Part shown: one piece after another, positions 1-6,304 of the stretch
How positions within the stretch are numbered: position 1 is the stretch's first letter
Layout: each line of letters starts with the position of its first letter
From: Hyphomicrobiales bacterium
GTDB taxonomy: Bacteria > Pseudomonadota > Alphaproteobacteria > Rhizobiales > Beijerinckiaceae
NCBI GenBank assembly: GCA_003567055.1
Contig: PXAW01000471.1
Span: 1-14,099 of the forward strand
DNA length: 14,099 bases
Reading direction: 5' to 3'
Translations under genes and position numbers: made by a program
The notes under the pieces: generated by a model
Database searches by the model: none
What the model was told of the DNA's origin: nothing
What the model saw: the letters and a program-made list of their open reading frames with translations, nothing else

Positions 1-1
1 C

Positions 2-1429
2 ACCGGCGAGACGGCCCGCTAGCCCGTGGGGGAGGGCACGCAGCTGCATTCCGGGACGCTCAATCTCACCGGCGCGCTGACTTTGCGCGCCGTCGCGGCG
101 GCGGAGAATTCCCTCGTCGCAGAGGTGAACAAGCTGCTCGATCAGGCCCTGATGGCGAAGTCGCGCTATGTGCAGATCGCCGATCGTGCCGCGCAGCTCT
201 ATTCGCCCGTGGTGCATGCCACCGCCGCGCTGACGCTGATCGGCTGGCTGCTGGTCGGTGCCGATCTGCATTTCGCGGTGATCACGGCGGTCGCCGTCCT
301 GATCATCACCTGCCCCTGTGCGCTGGGGCTCGCCGTGCCGGCGGTGCAGGTCGTGGTCTCCGGCGCGCTGTTTCGCTCCGGCGTGCTGCTCACCGCCGGT
401 GACGGTGTCGAGCGCATCGCGGCCTGCGATACGGTGGTCTTCGACAAGACCGGTACGCTCACCACGCCGGAAGCGCGGCTCGTCAATCGCGGCGCGCTCG
501 ATGACGCGATGGTGGCGCTCGCGGGCCGGCTCGGCCAGAGCTCGAACCATCCGCTGGCTAGGGCGCTGGCGCGTGACGGGGCTGCGGGCGCGCCTTTCGA
601 TGATGTCGTCGAGGAACCGGGGCGCGGCGTGCGTGCCATGGTGGAGGGTATCGAAGCGCGGCTCGGCAGCCCGGATTTCTGTGATGCGCATGATGCCGTC
701 ACGGATGCTCTGCGTGACGAGCCGGATGCGACGCCCATCGTCCTGCGCCATGGTGGGCGCGTCGCGGTGCTGCTGCTGCGCCAGGTCCTGCGCGCCGATG
801 CGCGCGATGTCGTCGCCGATCTCAGGCGGCGGGGGCTCGCCGTGATGATCGTCTCCGGGGATCGCGAGGGGCCGGTTCGCCGGGCTGCCGAGGCGCTCGG
901 CATCGCCGACTGGCATGCCGGCTGCAAGCCCGGCGACAAGACCGCCATTCTTGCCCGTCTCGCCGGTGAGGGGCGGCGCACGCTCATGGTGGGTGACGGG
1001 CTCAACGACGCCCCGGCGCTGGCCGCCGCCCATGCCTCGATCTCGCCGATCACCGCCTCGCATCTGGCCCAGAACTGCGCCGATGCCCTCGCCCTCGGCG
1101 ACCGCCTCCGCCCGGTGGCGGAAGCCGTCGCCCTGTCGCGCAAGGCGCTGATGATTATGCGCCAGAACCTGTGGCTCTCGACGCTCTACAATCTGATCGC
1201 CGTGCCGATCGCGGTGCTGGGCTATGTCACGCCGCTGATCGCGGCAGTGGCGATGTCGGGCTCCTCGGTGATCGTCACGCTCAACGCCATGCGCGCGCGC
1301 AGCGCCGGGCGCGGGGCTCATGCGAAGACCGCTCCGGTATCCGCTCCTGTGGCCGTTTCCGCCAGGCCGCAAGCGGCGCCGGTGATCACGCCTGCCCGGG
1401 CGGCCACATCCACGGAGGCTGCATCATGA
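2..1429 (+). pseudogene. fixI: FixI/CcoI-type copper P-ATPase, 3' part, with an in-frame stop
   Basis: This is the C-terminal part of a P1B-type Cu(+) ATPase of the FixI/CcoI group, an inner-membrane pump that supplies copper for cbb3 cytochrome oxidase assembly. The frame entering the window reads T-G-E-T-A-R, the dephosphorylation loop of the actuator domain, then TAG at 20-22, then continues as P-V-G-E-G-T and S-G-T-L-N-L-T-G, which fits the family. Counting from the GTG at 26, I see the membrane CPC motif (residues 96-98), the phosphorylated Asp in DKTGT (D140), the nucleotide-binding HP motif (H175-P176), GDGLND (323-328) and the copper-type YN and MSGSS motifs of the last two membrane helices. 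An Ala/Pro-rich tail of about 35 residues follows. The stop overlaps the ATG of ccoS. Restart at GTG 26 would lack the TGE loop and could not give a working pump. I therefore call it interrupted, but a sequencing error at one base is a real alternative. The family call is very secure; the broken state is less so. Confidence 0.8.
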
Positions 1430-1641
1430 ATGTCCTCATCTACCTCCTGCCGATTGCACTCAGCCTCGGCCTGATGGGGCTGATCGCCTTCCTCTGGTCG
1501 CTGCGCTCGGGCCAGTACGAGGATCTGGAAGGCGCGGCCCTGCGCATCCTCGACGATGACGACCTGCGTGACGAGGATACGCAAGTGCAGCGCAAGACGG
1601 CGCCTCGGGACGACAAGCCGCCGCATCGGGACGAGACGTGA
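1426..1641 (+). CDS. ccoS: cbb3-type cytochrome oxidase assembly protein CcoS
   Basis: This 71-residue protein belongs to the CcoS/FixS family, small single-span membrane proteins needed to mature cbb3-type cytochrome c oxidase, probably at the cofactor-insertion step. It has an N-terminal membrane segment (about residues 3-24) followed directly by the family hallmark W-S-L-R-S-G-Q-Y-E-D-L-E-G-A-A, ending near R-I-L. The rest is a charged Asp/Arg/Lys-rich tail, a little longer than in many homologues. The ATG overlaps the stop of the copper ATPase in an ATGA arrangement, and GGAGG at 1414-1418 is a good ribosome-binding site, so the two genes are translationally linked. FixI followed by FixS/CcoS is the classical order at the end of ccoGHIS/fixGHIS operons. 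If the upstream TAG is real, ccoS may be poorly translated through loss of coupling. Its stop lies 4 bp from the convergent fliP stop. Confidence 0.93.
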   Translation: MNVLIYLLPIALSLGLMGLIAFLWSLRSGQYEDLEGAALRILDDDDLRDEDTQVQRKTAPRDDKPPHRDET

Positions 1642-1645
1642 CGCG

Positions 1646-2383
1646 CTACAAGCCGTAACTGCGCACCAGCGATCCCGCGACGAGGTTCCAGCCGTCGACG
1701 AGCACGAAGAAGATCAGCTTGAACGGCAGCGAGACCGTGATTGGCGGCAGCATCATCATGCCCACCGACATCAGGATCGAGGCGACCACCAGATCGATGA
1801 TGATGAAGGGCACGAAGAGCAGGAAGCCGATCTCGAAGGCGCGCCGCAATTCGGAAATCATGAAGGCGGGGACCAGCACGTGAAGCTGGACGTCGTCCGG
1901 GCCCTCGATCCCGGTCTGACCCGACATGTCGATGAAGAGCTCGAGATCGCGCTCGCGCACATGGGCGAGCATGAAGGTGCGAAACGGCGCGACGCCCCGG
2001 GTGAAAGCCTCTTCCTGGCTGATCTCGTTGGCAATCAGCGGGGCGATGCCTTCCTCGTAAGCCTCCTGGAGCGTGGGCGCCATGATGAAGGCGGTGAGGA
2101 ACAGCGCAAGCCCGATGATCACGCCGTTGGGCGGGGCCGTCTGGGTGCCGAGCGCCGAGCGCAGCAGCGAAAGCACCACCACGATCCGCGTGAAGGATGT
2201 GACCATCACCAGGATCGAGGGTGCCAGCGCAAGCAGCGTGATCAGCGCGATCAGCTGCAAGGCGCGCTCGGTGACGCCACCCTCCTCACCGAGATCGAGG
2301 GTGAGTGTCTGGGCGAGGCTGGGGAAGGCGAGGAGGAAGGCGCCCGTGCCGATCAGGCAGGCGACCGGCATGCGCAGGGCCAT
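1646..2383 (-). CDS. fliP: Flagellar type III export gate protein FliP
   Basis: FliP forms the core ring of the flagellar export gate with FliQ and FliR, in the inner membrane. From the ATG at 2383 the protein has 245 residues, the usual family length. It begins with a cleavable signal peptide (Leu/Ala-rich stretch ending F-P-S-L-A-Q), as known for FliP. Recognisable parts are I-T-L-L-A-L-A-P-S-I-L-V-M-V-T-S-F-T-R, L-R-S-A-L-G-T-Q, and the C-terminal F-E-I-G-F-L-L-F-V-P-F and V-A-S-I-L-M-S-V-G-M-M-M-L-P-P segments. The frame is open back to 2494, but that extension is polar and Arg-rich and would bury the signal peptide, so I prefer 2383; 2371 is also possible. A purine-rich GGCGGGAGCGGGC lies about 14 bases upstream and is a weak ribosome-binding site. 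fliP follows fliO on the same strand with about 180 bp between them, which contain a hairpin. Confidence 0.95.
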   Translation of the reverse strand: MALRMPVACLIGTGAFLLAFPSLAQTLTLDLGEEGGVTERALQLIALITLLALAPSILVMVTSFTRIVVVLSLLRSALGTQTAPPNGVIIGLALFLTAFIMAPTLQEAYEEGIAPLIANEISQEEAFTRGVAPFRTFMLAHVRERDLELFIDMSGQTGIEGPDDVQLHVLVPAFMISELRRAFEIGFLLFVPFIIIDLVVASILMSVGMMMLPPITVSLPFKLIFFVLVDGWNLVAGSLVRSYGL

Positions 2384-2490
2384 GAGACGCGCGCGCGCCC
2401 GCTCCCGCCGATCACGCCGCAGCTTGTGCGCGCAATCCATGCCTGCGTGGTTTTTGCCCGCCTGTTCCACCTGCACCGCTGATTCGCTCC

Positions 2491-2514
2491 GCACGTCCCG
2501 TTACGGGACGGTGC
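2491..2514 (-). terminator. Hairpin between fliO and fliP (attenuator or terminator-like)
   Basis: CGTCCCG (2494-2500) and CGGGACG (2504-2510) are a perfect 7-bp inverted repeat around TTA. The outer bases GCAC (2491-2494) and GTGC (2511-2514) extend the stem if one base bulges. It lies inside the fliO-fliP gap, after the fliO stop and before the fliP start. There is no T-run on either side, so a simple intrinsic terminator is unlikely. An mRNA-processing or partial read-through element is possible. The inverted repeat is seen directly; the function is inferred. Confidence 0.45.
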
Positions 2515-2530
2515 GACGCGAATGACGGCA

Positions 2531-2560
2531 GCGCAAGCGCGGCAAGCGGGCGCAAGCGCG
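2531..2560. repeat. Short direct repeat after the fliO stop codon
   Basis: GCGCAAGCGCG occurs at 2531-2541 and again at 2550-2560, with the related GGCAAGCGG between them, giving three approximate copies of a 9-10-base unit. It sits immediately 3' of the fliO stop, outside coding sequence. I see no function; it may be simple replication slippage. Confidence 0.4.
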
Positions 2561-2563
2561 CTA

Positions 2564-4846
2564 TCAAGAGCTTTTCGGATCCTTGTCCGTGCTGCGACCG
2601 AGCAGGCGGGCGAATTCCGCCTCGATCTCGTCGACGGAGAAGGGATCAACCGTACGCGCAGGCTTCTCGTCTTCCTGCGCCGGCTCGGCCTGTGGCCGGT
2701 CCTCCGCAGCGGGCTCTTCCGGTGCAGATTCTTGCGGTGCAGATTCTTGCGGTTCAGACTGTTGCCGTTCAGAATCGTGCAGCGCAGGCTCTTCCGGTTC
2801 GAGTTCCTGTGGCGCGGGTTCTTGCGACGCGAGTTCTTGTGACGCGAGTTCTTGTGCCAGTCGTTCTTCCGATGCGCCCTCGTCCGGGGTGATTCCCGGC
2901 GCGGCGGCCTCGTCCGGCACGGGTGCCTCGTGGGCGATGCGGGTTTCCGCCGGATCTTCAGTGCTCACGTCTTCAGCGATCTCATCTTCGCTGCTCGCGT
3001 CCTGCGCGACGAAATCCGGCCTGATTTCCGGCTCCGGTGCCAGTTCGGATCCGGGCTGCGTTTCCACGCCGACATCGTCGACGGGACGCGCATCCGCATG
3101 TGCCGCATCTTCCAGCGCCGCGTCGGATCCGGGCTGCGCTTCCTCGGCTTCCGGCGCTTCCTCGGCTTCGCCGAGCGCTTCGTCAAGCGCCTCTTCCGCG
3201 ATGATTTCCTGCGCCTGCGCGAAGGCCGGCGAAGCTGCAGGTTCGTCCGTTTGTGCGTAACGCGGCGCCGGGGTTTCCGTATCCGTCTGCACATCGGGAA
3301 GCGGCGAAGCCTGGGGTTGCGGGCTCTCCTCGATGGCGGTGGCGAAATGTGCCGGGCCGGAGGCCGGAGCCGGGGTCATGCCGGGTGCGGGGGCATGCGG
3401 GCTCGCAGCGGGGGCATAAGAACTTCCGGCGGGGGCATGATCCTGCGATGCGTCCCTGACCGGAATGGTTTGAGGCGCCGCTTCATCAGGCGCGGTTTCG
3501 GCGGGGGGAGACTCGACTGGGGCTGTATCGGCGTTTGCGCGCCGGCCCGGCAGGGCCTCGGCGAAAGCCTGCTCGATGGAAAAGGCATCCTCGCTCTGCT
3601 GGCGCGGCGCCTCTGCGACCGGCGGGGCGGTGCGCTCCGGGAAGGCCGGCGGCTCGGCGATTGCAGATGCGGGCGCCTCGGGAGCCGGTGCGGGCCGCTC
3701 GCCGAGCGACGGCTCCACGCGCGGGCCGCTCTCCACGCGTGGGCCTCTGACATCGCCGGCCGGGCCTGATGCCGGGCGCTTGAACGCGGCTTCGAGCTCG
3801 CGTGCCATATCCGAAAGCAGCGCATCCTCGCGACCGGCAGGAGCAGAGGTGGCGGGCCCGGGTTTCGGCGCGGATGCAGGCGGCTGCGAAGGCGCGGAAG
3901 GGCCGCCGGCTTGGGCCGGAATGCCATCGGGGCCCGCTCCGGCAAGGCCTGCTGCCGCAAGACCGGCTCCGGCCATCGCATATGGCGGCGCCCCGGCGCC
4001 CTCGGTCGGCGCGTCGGGCAGGTTCGGTGCCGGGCGGCGCGGCGGGTAGGGCGGCGGATTATCGGGCGCGACCGGCGTGGTGCGCGGACGCGGGGGGAAT
4101 TGCGGGGCCGGCTTCTCGGCGGGTTGCGTGTCGGCCGATCGCCCGAAGCCGAACAGGCCGCGTTTCGGTTCCGGTTTCGGCTGCGTTGCGGGTTCGGGCC
4201 TCTGCGCGGGCTGTGCAGGGACCGGCTCCGGCGCGGGGGGCGCGGTCTGCGGTGCGGGCGGTTCCATACCCGCGAGCGGCGCGGGTTCCGGCTGTGATGC
4301 GGGTTCTGCTTGCGGAGGGGGCGCGCCGGCGGAAGCGACAGGCGCCTGCGGCGCGGCGGGTTGCGCCATCGCGGCGGCGGCGACCGGTGCGGCGGCCATC
4401 GGTGCCGCTGCCATCGGTGCGGCTGCCATCGGTGTGGCTGCTTGCGGGGGCACTCCCTGCGGCAATCCCGGTTGGTAACCCGGCTGGGCGGGGATTGCCT
4501 GTTCCGGTGCACGCTCGAACGGCACCTCCGTCGCCGGCGGAGCCATGGCACGGCCATGGGGCGCGCGCACGATATTGCTCTCGATCACGCAATCATTCGG
4601 CCCGCCCAGCATGACCAGATGCTCGACATTGTCCCGGCGCAGCAGCACGAGCTGGCGCTGGCGGTCGAGATCATAGACATCGACGATACCCAGCCTCGGC
4701 TGGCGCCCGCGCCCGCGCTCGCCTCCCATGGCGAAACGCTTTCCGCCTATGCGCTTCAGGACGATGGCGAACAGGGCCAGCAAGATCGCGATGATCGCGA
4801 AGGCGATGACGTATTGAACGACGGGTGATACTTCAAAACCGAGCAT
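2564..4846 (-). CDS. fliO: FliO-like flagellar protein with a very long disordered tail
   Basis: The N-terminus has a short periplasmic stretch, one membrane helix (about residues 10-31) and a basic loop. A small FliO-type domain follows at about 50-95, reading R-L-G-I-V-D-V-Y-D-L-D then L-V-L-L-R-R-D-N-V-E-H-L-V-M-L-G-G. FliO helps assemble the FliP ring, and here it lies just upstream of fliP. Typical FliO proteins are roughly 90-250 residues, but this one has 760 from the ATG at 4846. Residues from about 100 on are low-complexity Pro/Ala/Gln/Glu, with MAAAP repeats near 138-155 and Gln-Glu-Ser-Ala repeats near 660-710. Three short helix-like islands stand out: D-M-A-R-E-L-E-A-A-F (near 346), I-E-Q-A-F-A-E-A-L (near 424), and the C-terminal D-E-I-E-A-E-F-A-R-L-L-G-R (near 739). 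The start at 4846 is chosen because the membrane helix follows directly; the frame runs to 4960 without homologous-looking sequence. The ribosome-binding site is weak (AGAAGAG). The family call rests on the N-terminal domain and gene order. Confidence 0.85.
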   Translation of the reverse strand: MLGFEVSPVVQYVIAFAIIAILLALFAIVLKRIGGKRFAMGGERGRGRQPRLGIVDVYDLDRQRQLVLLRRDNVEHLVMLGGPNDCVIESNIVRAPHGRAMAPPATEVPFERAPEQAIPAQPGYQPGLPQGVPPQAATPMAAAPMAAAPMAAAPVAAAAMAQPAAPQAPVASAGAPPPQAEPASQPEPAPLAGMEPPAPQTAPPAPEPVPAQPAQRPEPATQPKPEPKRGLFGFGRSADTQPAEKPAPQFPPRPRTTPVAPDNPPPYPPRRPAPNLPDAPTEGAGAPPYAMAGAGLAAAGLAGAGPDGIPAQAGGPSAPSQPPASAPKPGPATSAPAGREDALLSDMARELEAAFKRPASGPAGDVRGPRVESGPRVEPSLGERPAPAPEAPASAIAEPPAFPERTAPPVAEAPRQQSEDAFSIEQAFAEALPGRRANADTAPVESPPAETAPDEAAPQTIPVRDASQDHAPAGSSYAPAASPHAPAPGMTPAPASGPAHFATAIEESPQPQASPLPDVQTDTETPAPRYAQTDEPAASPAFAQAQEIIAEEALDEALGEAEEAPEAEEAQPGSDAALEDAAHADARPVDDVGVETQPGSELAPEPEIRPDFVAQDASSEDEIAEDVSTEDPAETRIAHEAPVPDEAAAPGITPDEGASEERLAQELASQELASQEPAPQELEPEEPALHDSERQQSEPQESAPQESAPEEPAAEDRPQAEPAQEDEKPARTVDPFSVDEIEAEFARLLGRSTDKDPKSS
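2721..2860 (-). repeat. 15-bp repeats encoding Gln-Glu-rich pentapeptides in fliO
   Basis: GGTGCAGATTCTTGC occurs perfectly at 2721-2735 and 2736-2750, with diverged copies at 2751-2765 and 2766-2780. A related pair with core GACGCGAGTTCTTG spans about 2825-2854. On the coding strand these give pentapeptides of the type Ser/Ala-x-Gln-Glu. The period of exactly five codons keeps the frame, so copy number can change without breaking fliO. Confidence 0.75.
4386..4445 (-). repeat. 15-bp tandem repeat encoding MAAAP in fliO
   Basis: There are three near-identical 15-bp units at 4386-4400, 4401-4415 and 4416-4430 (consensus GGTGCGGCTGCCATC) and a diverged fourth at 4431-4445. They encode Met-Ala-Ala-Ala-Pro on the minus strand. 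Units differ by one or two bases, which suggests recent slippage. Confidence 0.8.
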
Positions 4847-4870
4847 AGATGGACGCACGCTCTTCTTTGC

Positions 4871-4893
4871 GCACGGCATGTAAAAAGCCGTGC
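4871..4893 (-). promoter_or_regulatory. Stem-loop in the fliO leader
   Basis: GCACGGC (4871-4877) and GCCGTGC (4887-4893) form a perfect 7-bp stem with a 9-base AT-rich loop. It ends 24 bases before the fliO ATG, just upstream of the only ribosome-binding-like purine run, so folding could affect fliO translation. The stem is seen directly; the role is inferred. Confidence 0.4.
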
Positions 4894-4925
4894 CGGTCGA
4901 TAGGGCTACACGCGTTATCGCCTTC

Positions 4926-4947
4926 AATGCATTTGCGCGCAAGCATT
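4926..4947. promoter_or_regulatory. Nested palindrome in the divergent fliO-flgB region
   Basis: TTGCGCGCAA (4933-4942) is a perfect 10-bp palindrome. It is flanked by AATGC (4926-4930) and GCATT (4943-4947), an outer inverted pair offset by two bases. This would suit a dimeric regulator, but I do not recognise a known operator. Confidence 0.3.
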
Positions 4948-4990
4948 CTGTGGATTTCAACGGGGGAAAAGCGGCATTTGCATGTCATCC

Positions 4991-5017
4991 TTAACCCCTC
5001 CTTAACCCGCCGTTAAC
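4991..5017 (+). promoter_or_regulatory. Two overlapping CtrA-type binding sites upstream of flgB
   Basis: TTAA occurs at 4991-4994, 5002-5005 and 5013-5016, with exactly 7 bases between neighbours. This gives two overlapping matches to TTAA-N7-TTAA(C), the full CtrA recognition site known from Caulobacter and other alphaproteobacteria; the last box reads TTAAC. In DNA this GC-rich, three boxes in 11-bp register are unlikely by chance. The last box ends 69 bp before the flgB start, a sensible distance for an early flagellar promoter that CtrA activates. The site also lies 144 bp upstream of the divergent fliO start and could serve both directions. Confidence 0.75.
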
Positions 5018-5026
5018 CATACGCAC

Positions 5027-5039
5027 GGCAAATTTTGCC
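5027..5039. promoter_or_regulatory. Short palindrome between CtrA boxes and flgB
   Basis: GGCAAA (5027-5032) and TTTGCC (5034-5039) are perfect inverted arms around a single T. The spacing is too tight for an RNA hairpin, so a protein-binding site or chance are the options. It sits 10 bp after the last TTAA box, about where transcription of flgB might begin. Confidence 0.3.
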
Positions 5040-5086
5040 CAGTGCCGCCGGAGGGCAGCACGCGATTCGAGCAACGGAGAAGCCGG

Positions 5087-5485
5087 GTGTCCGTCGCAGG
5101 TCTGCCGCTGATCGAGAAGCTGAAGACGCGCATGCACTGGCATCAGGCGCGCCAGAAGGTGATCGCGGAAAACGTCGCCAATGCCGATACGCCGGGCTTC
5201 AAGCCGCGCGATGTGGCCGAGCCGCAGGTCGATGCACGGGGGCGCCCGGTCGGCGGTAACCTGCAGGTGGCGCGCACGGCGCCGGGACATCTCGCCCTGG
5301 ACCAGACACGCCCCGGCATGAGTGAACGCAACGCCGCGCGCTTCGAAGTGCGTCCCAGCGGCAATGCCGTGAACCTCGAGGAGGAGATGCTGAAATCCGC
5401 GCAGAACCAGTCGGATTACCAGCTCGCCGCCTCTCTCTACGAAAAGAGCCTCTCGATGCTACGCATCGCGACAGGCAGACGCTGA
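5087..5485 (+). CDS. flgB: Flagellar proximal rod protein FlgB
   Basis: FlgB builds the proximal rod of the flagellar basal body and is exported by the flagellar type III system. From the GTG at 5087 it has 132 residues, a normal family length. The N-terminal rod signature W-H-Q-A-R-Q-K-V-I-A-E-N-V-A-N-A-D-T-P-G-F is complete. The C-terminus has the usual heptad helix around N-L-E-E-E-M and D-Y-Q-L-A-A-S-L-Y-E-K-S. The GTG is chosen because GGAG at 5076-5079 lies 7 bases upstream and the next residues match typical FlgB N-termini; an upstream in-frame GTG at 5042 would add 15 atypical residues. It is the first gene of the rightward flagellar operon, just after the CtrA-type boxes. One GANTC (CcrM-type methylation) sequence lies at 5064-5068. 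Confidence 0.95.
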   Translation: MSVAGLPLIEKLKTRMHWHQARQKVIAENVANADTPGFKPRDVAEPQVDARGRPVGGNLQVARTAPGHLALDQTRPGMSERNAARFEVRPSGNAVNLEEEMLKSAQNQSDYQLAASLYEKSLSMLRIATGRR

Positions 5486-5506
5486 CCTCTTTCAAGGTGA
5501 TCGCCC

Positions 5507-5917
5507 ATGGACTTCATGAAGACCATTTCCGTCGCCGCATCCGGCCTGAAGGCCCAGTCGGGCCGCATGCGTGTGATCGCGGAAAACCTCGCCAATGCGG
5601 ATTCCACCGCCAACACCCCCGGCGGCGATCCCTATCGCCGGCGCGTGCCCACCTTCGCCAATCGTTTCGACCGCGAATTGCAGGCGCATACGGTGCAGCT
5701 CGGGCGCATCCGCGAGGATCAGAGCGCCTTCCGCACGCGCTTCGACCCCGCCCACCCCGCCGCCGATGAAAACGGTGAGGTGAAGCTGCCCAACGTCAAT
5801 TCGCTCATCGAGCAGATGGACATGCGCGAAGCACAGCGCAGCTACGAGGCCAATCTCAACCTCGTCACCGCCACGCGCCGCATGATCTCGCGCACGATCG
5901 ACATCCTGCGCGCCTGA
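5507..5917 (+). CDS. flgC: Flagellar proximal rod protein FlgC
   Basis: FlgC is the second proximal rod subunit and stacks with FlgB and FlgF around the rod axis. The 136-residue protein is full length. It shows the rod signature A-S-G-L-K-A-Q-S-G-R-M-R-V-I-A-E-N-L-A-N-A-D near the N-terminus and the family's C-terminal helix with V-N-S-L-I-E-Q-M-D-M-R-E-A-Q-R-S-Y-E-A-N. The start is supported by AAGGTGA at 5494-5500, six bases before the ATG. It follows flgB by 21 bp and precedes fliE, so it is almost certainly co-transcribed. Confidence 0.97.
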   Translation: MDFMKTISVAASGLKAQSGRMRVIAENLANADSTANTPGGDPYRRRVPTFANRFDRELQAHTVQLGRIREDQSAFRTRFDPAHPAADENGEVKLPNVNSLIEQMDMREAQRSYEANLNLVTATRRMISRTIDILRA

Positions 5918-5944
5918 CGGCGCGGCAAGAGGGAGTAGATGCCC

Positions 5945-6265
5945 ATGGCTACCAATGCTTTCGCCGCCGGCGCCTATGCCGCCGTCCAGAATATCGGCCA
6001 GACGAGCACCGCCGCCGGCGCCGGGCGCACCGCGCAGACGGGTGAACTGCCCGATTTCTCCGCCATGGTCGGCTCCGCCCTCGGCTCCGTGCGCGAGAGT
6101 GGGCGGGCCGCCGAGACCCAGGCCGCCGCCGTCGCGGCCGGCAAGGCGGATGTCGTCGATGTCGTCACCGCCGTGGCCGAGAGCGAGGCCGCGATCGAGA
6201 CGCTCGTCGCCGTGCGCGACCGGGTGATCCAGGCTTACGAGGAAATCATGCGCATGCCGGTCTGA
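5945..6265 (+). CDS. fliE: Flagellar hook-basal body protein FliE
   Basis: FliE links the rod to the MS ring and export gate and is the first substrate of the export apparatus. The protein has about 106 residues, typical for the family. Its N-terminus is poorly conserved and Ala/Gly-rich. The C-terminal half carries the family features: a Ala-Asp-Val-Val-Asp-Val-Val segment, then A-E-S-E-A-A-I-E-T-L-V-A-V-R-D-R and Q-A-Y-E-E-I-M-R-M-P-V at the extreme C-terminus. I prefer the ATG at 5945 over 5939, since GGGAG at 5931-5935 is then 9 bases upstream rather than 3. It lies 27 bp after flgC in the same operon. Confidence 0.93.
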   Translation: MATNAFAAGAYAAVQNIGQTSTAAGAGRTAQTGELPDFSAMVGSALGSVRESGRAAETQAAAVAAGKADVVDVVTAVAESEAAIETLVAVRDRVIQAYEEIMRMPV

Positions 6266-6304
6266 CGGCACTCGTGCATACCCAACAGGTATCGGAACAA
6301 TTCC

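Noticed and set aside
26..1429. Copper ATPase starting at GTG 26 as a complete protein
   Set aside because: Homology continues upstream of the GTG through the TGE loop to the window edge, so the gene begins outside the window and the GTG is internal.
2383..2494. N-terminal extension of FliP to 2494
   Set aside because: The extra 37 residues are polar and Arg-rich, precede a normal signal peptide, overlap the hairpin and have no ribosome-binding site.
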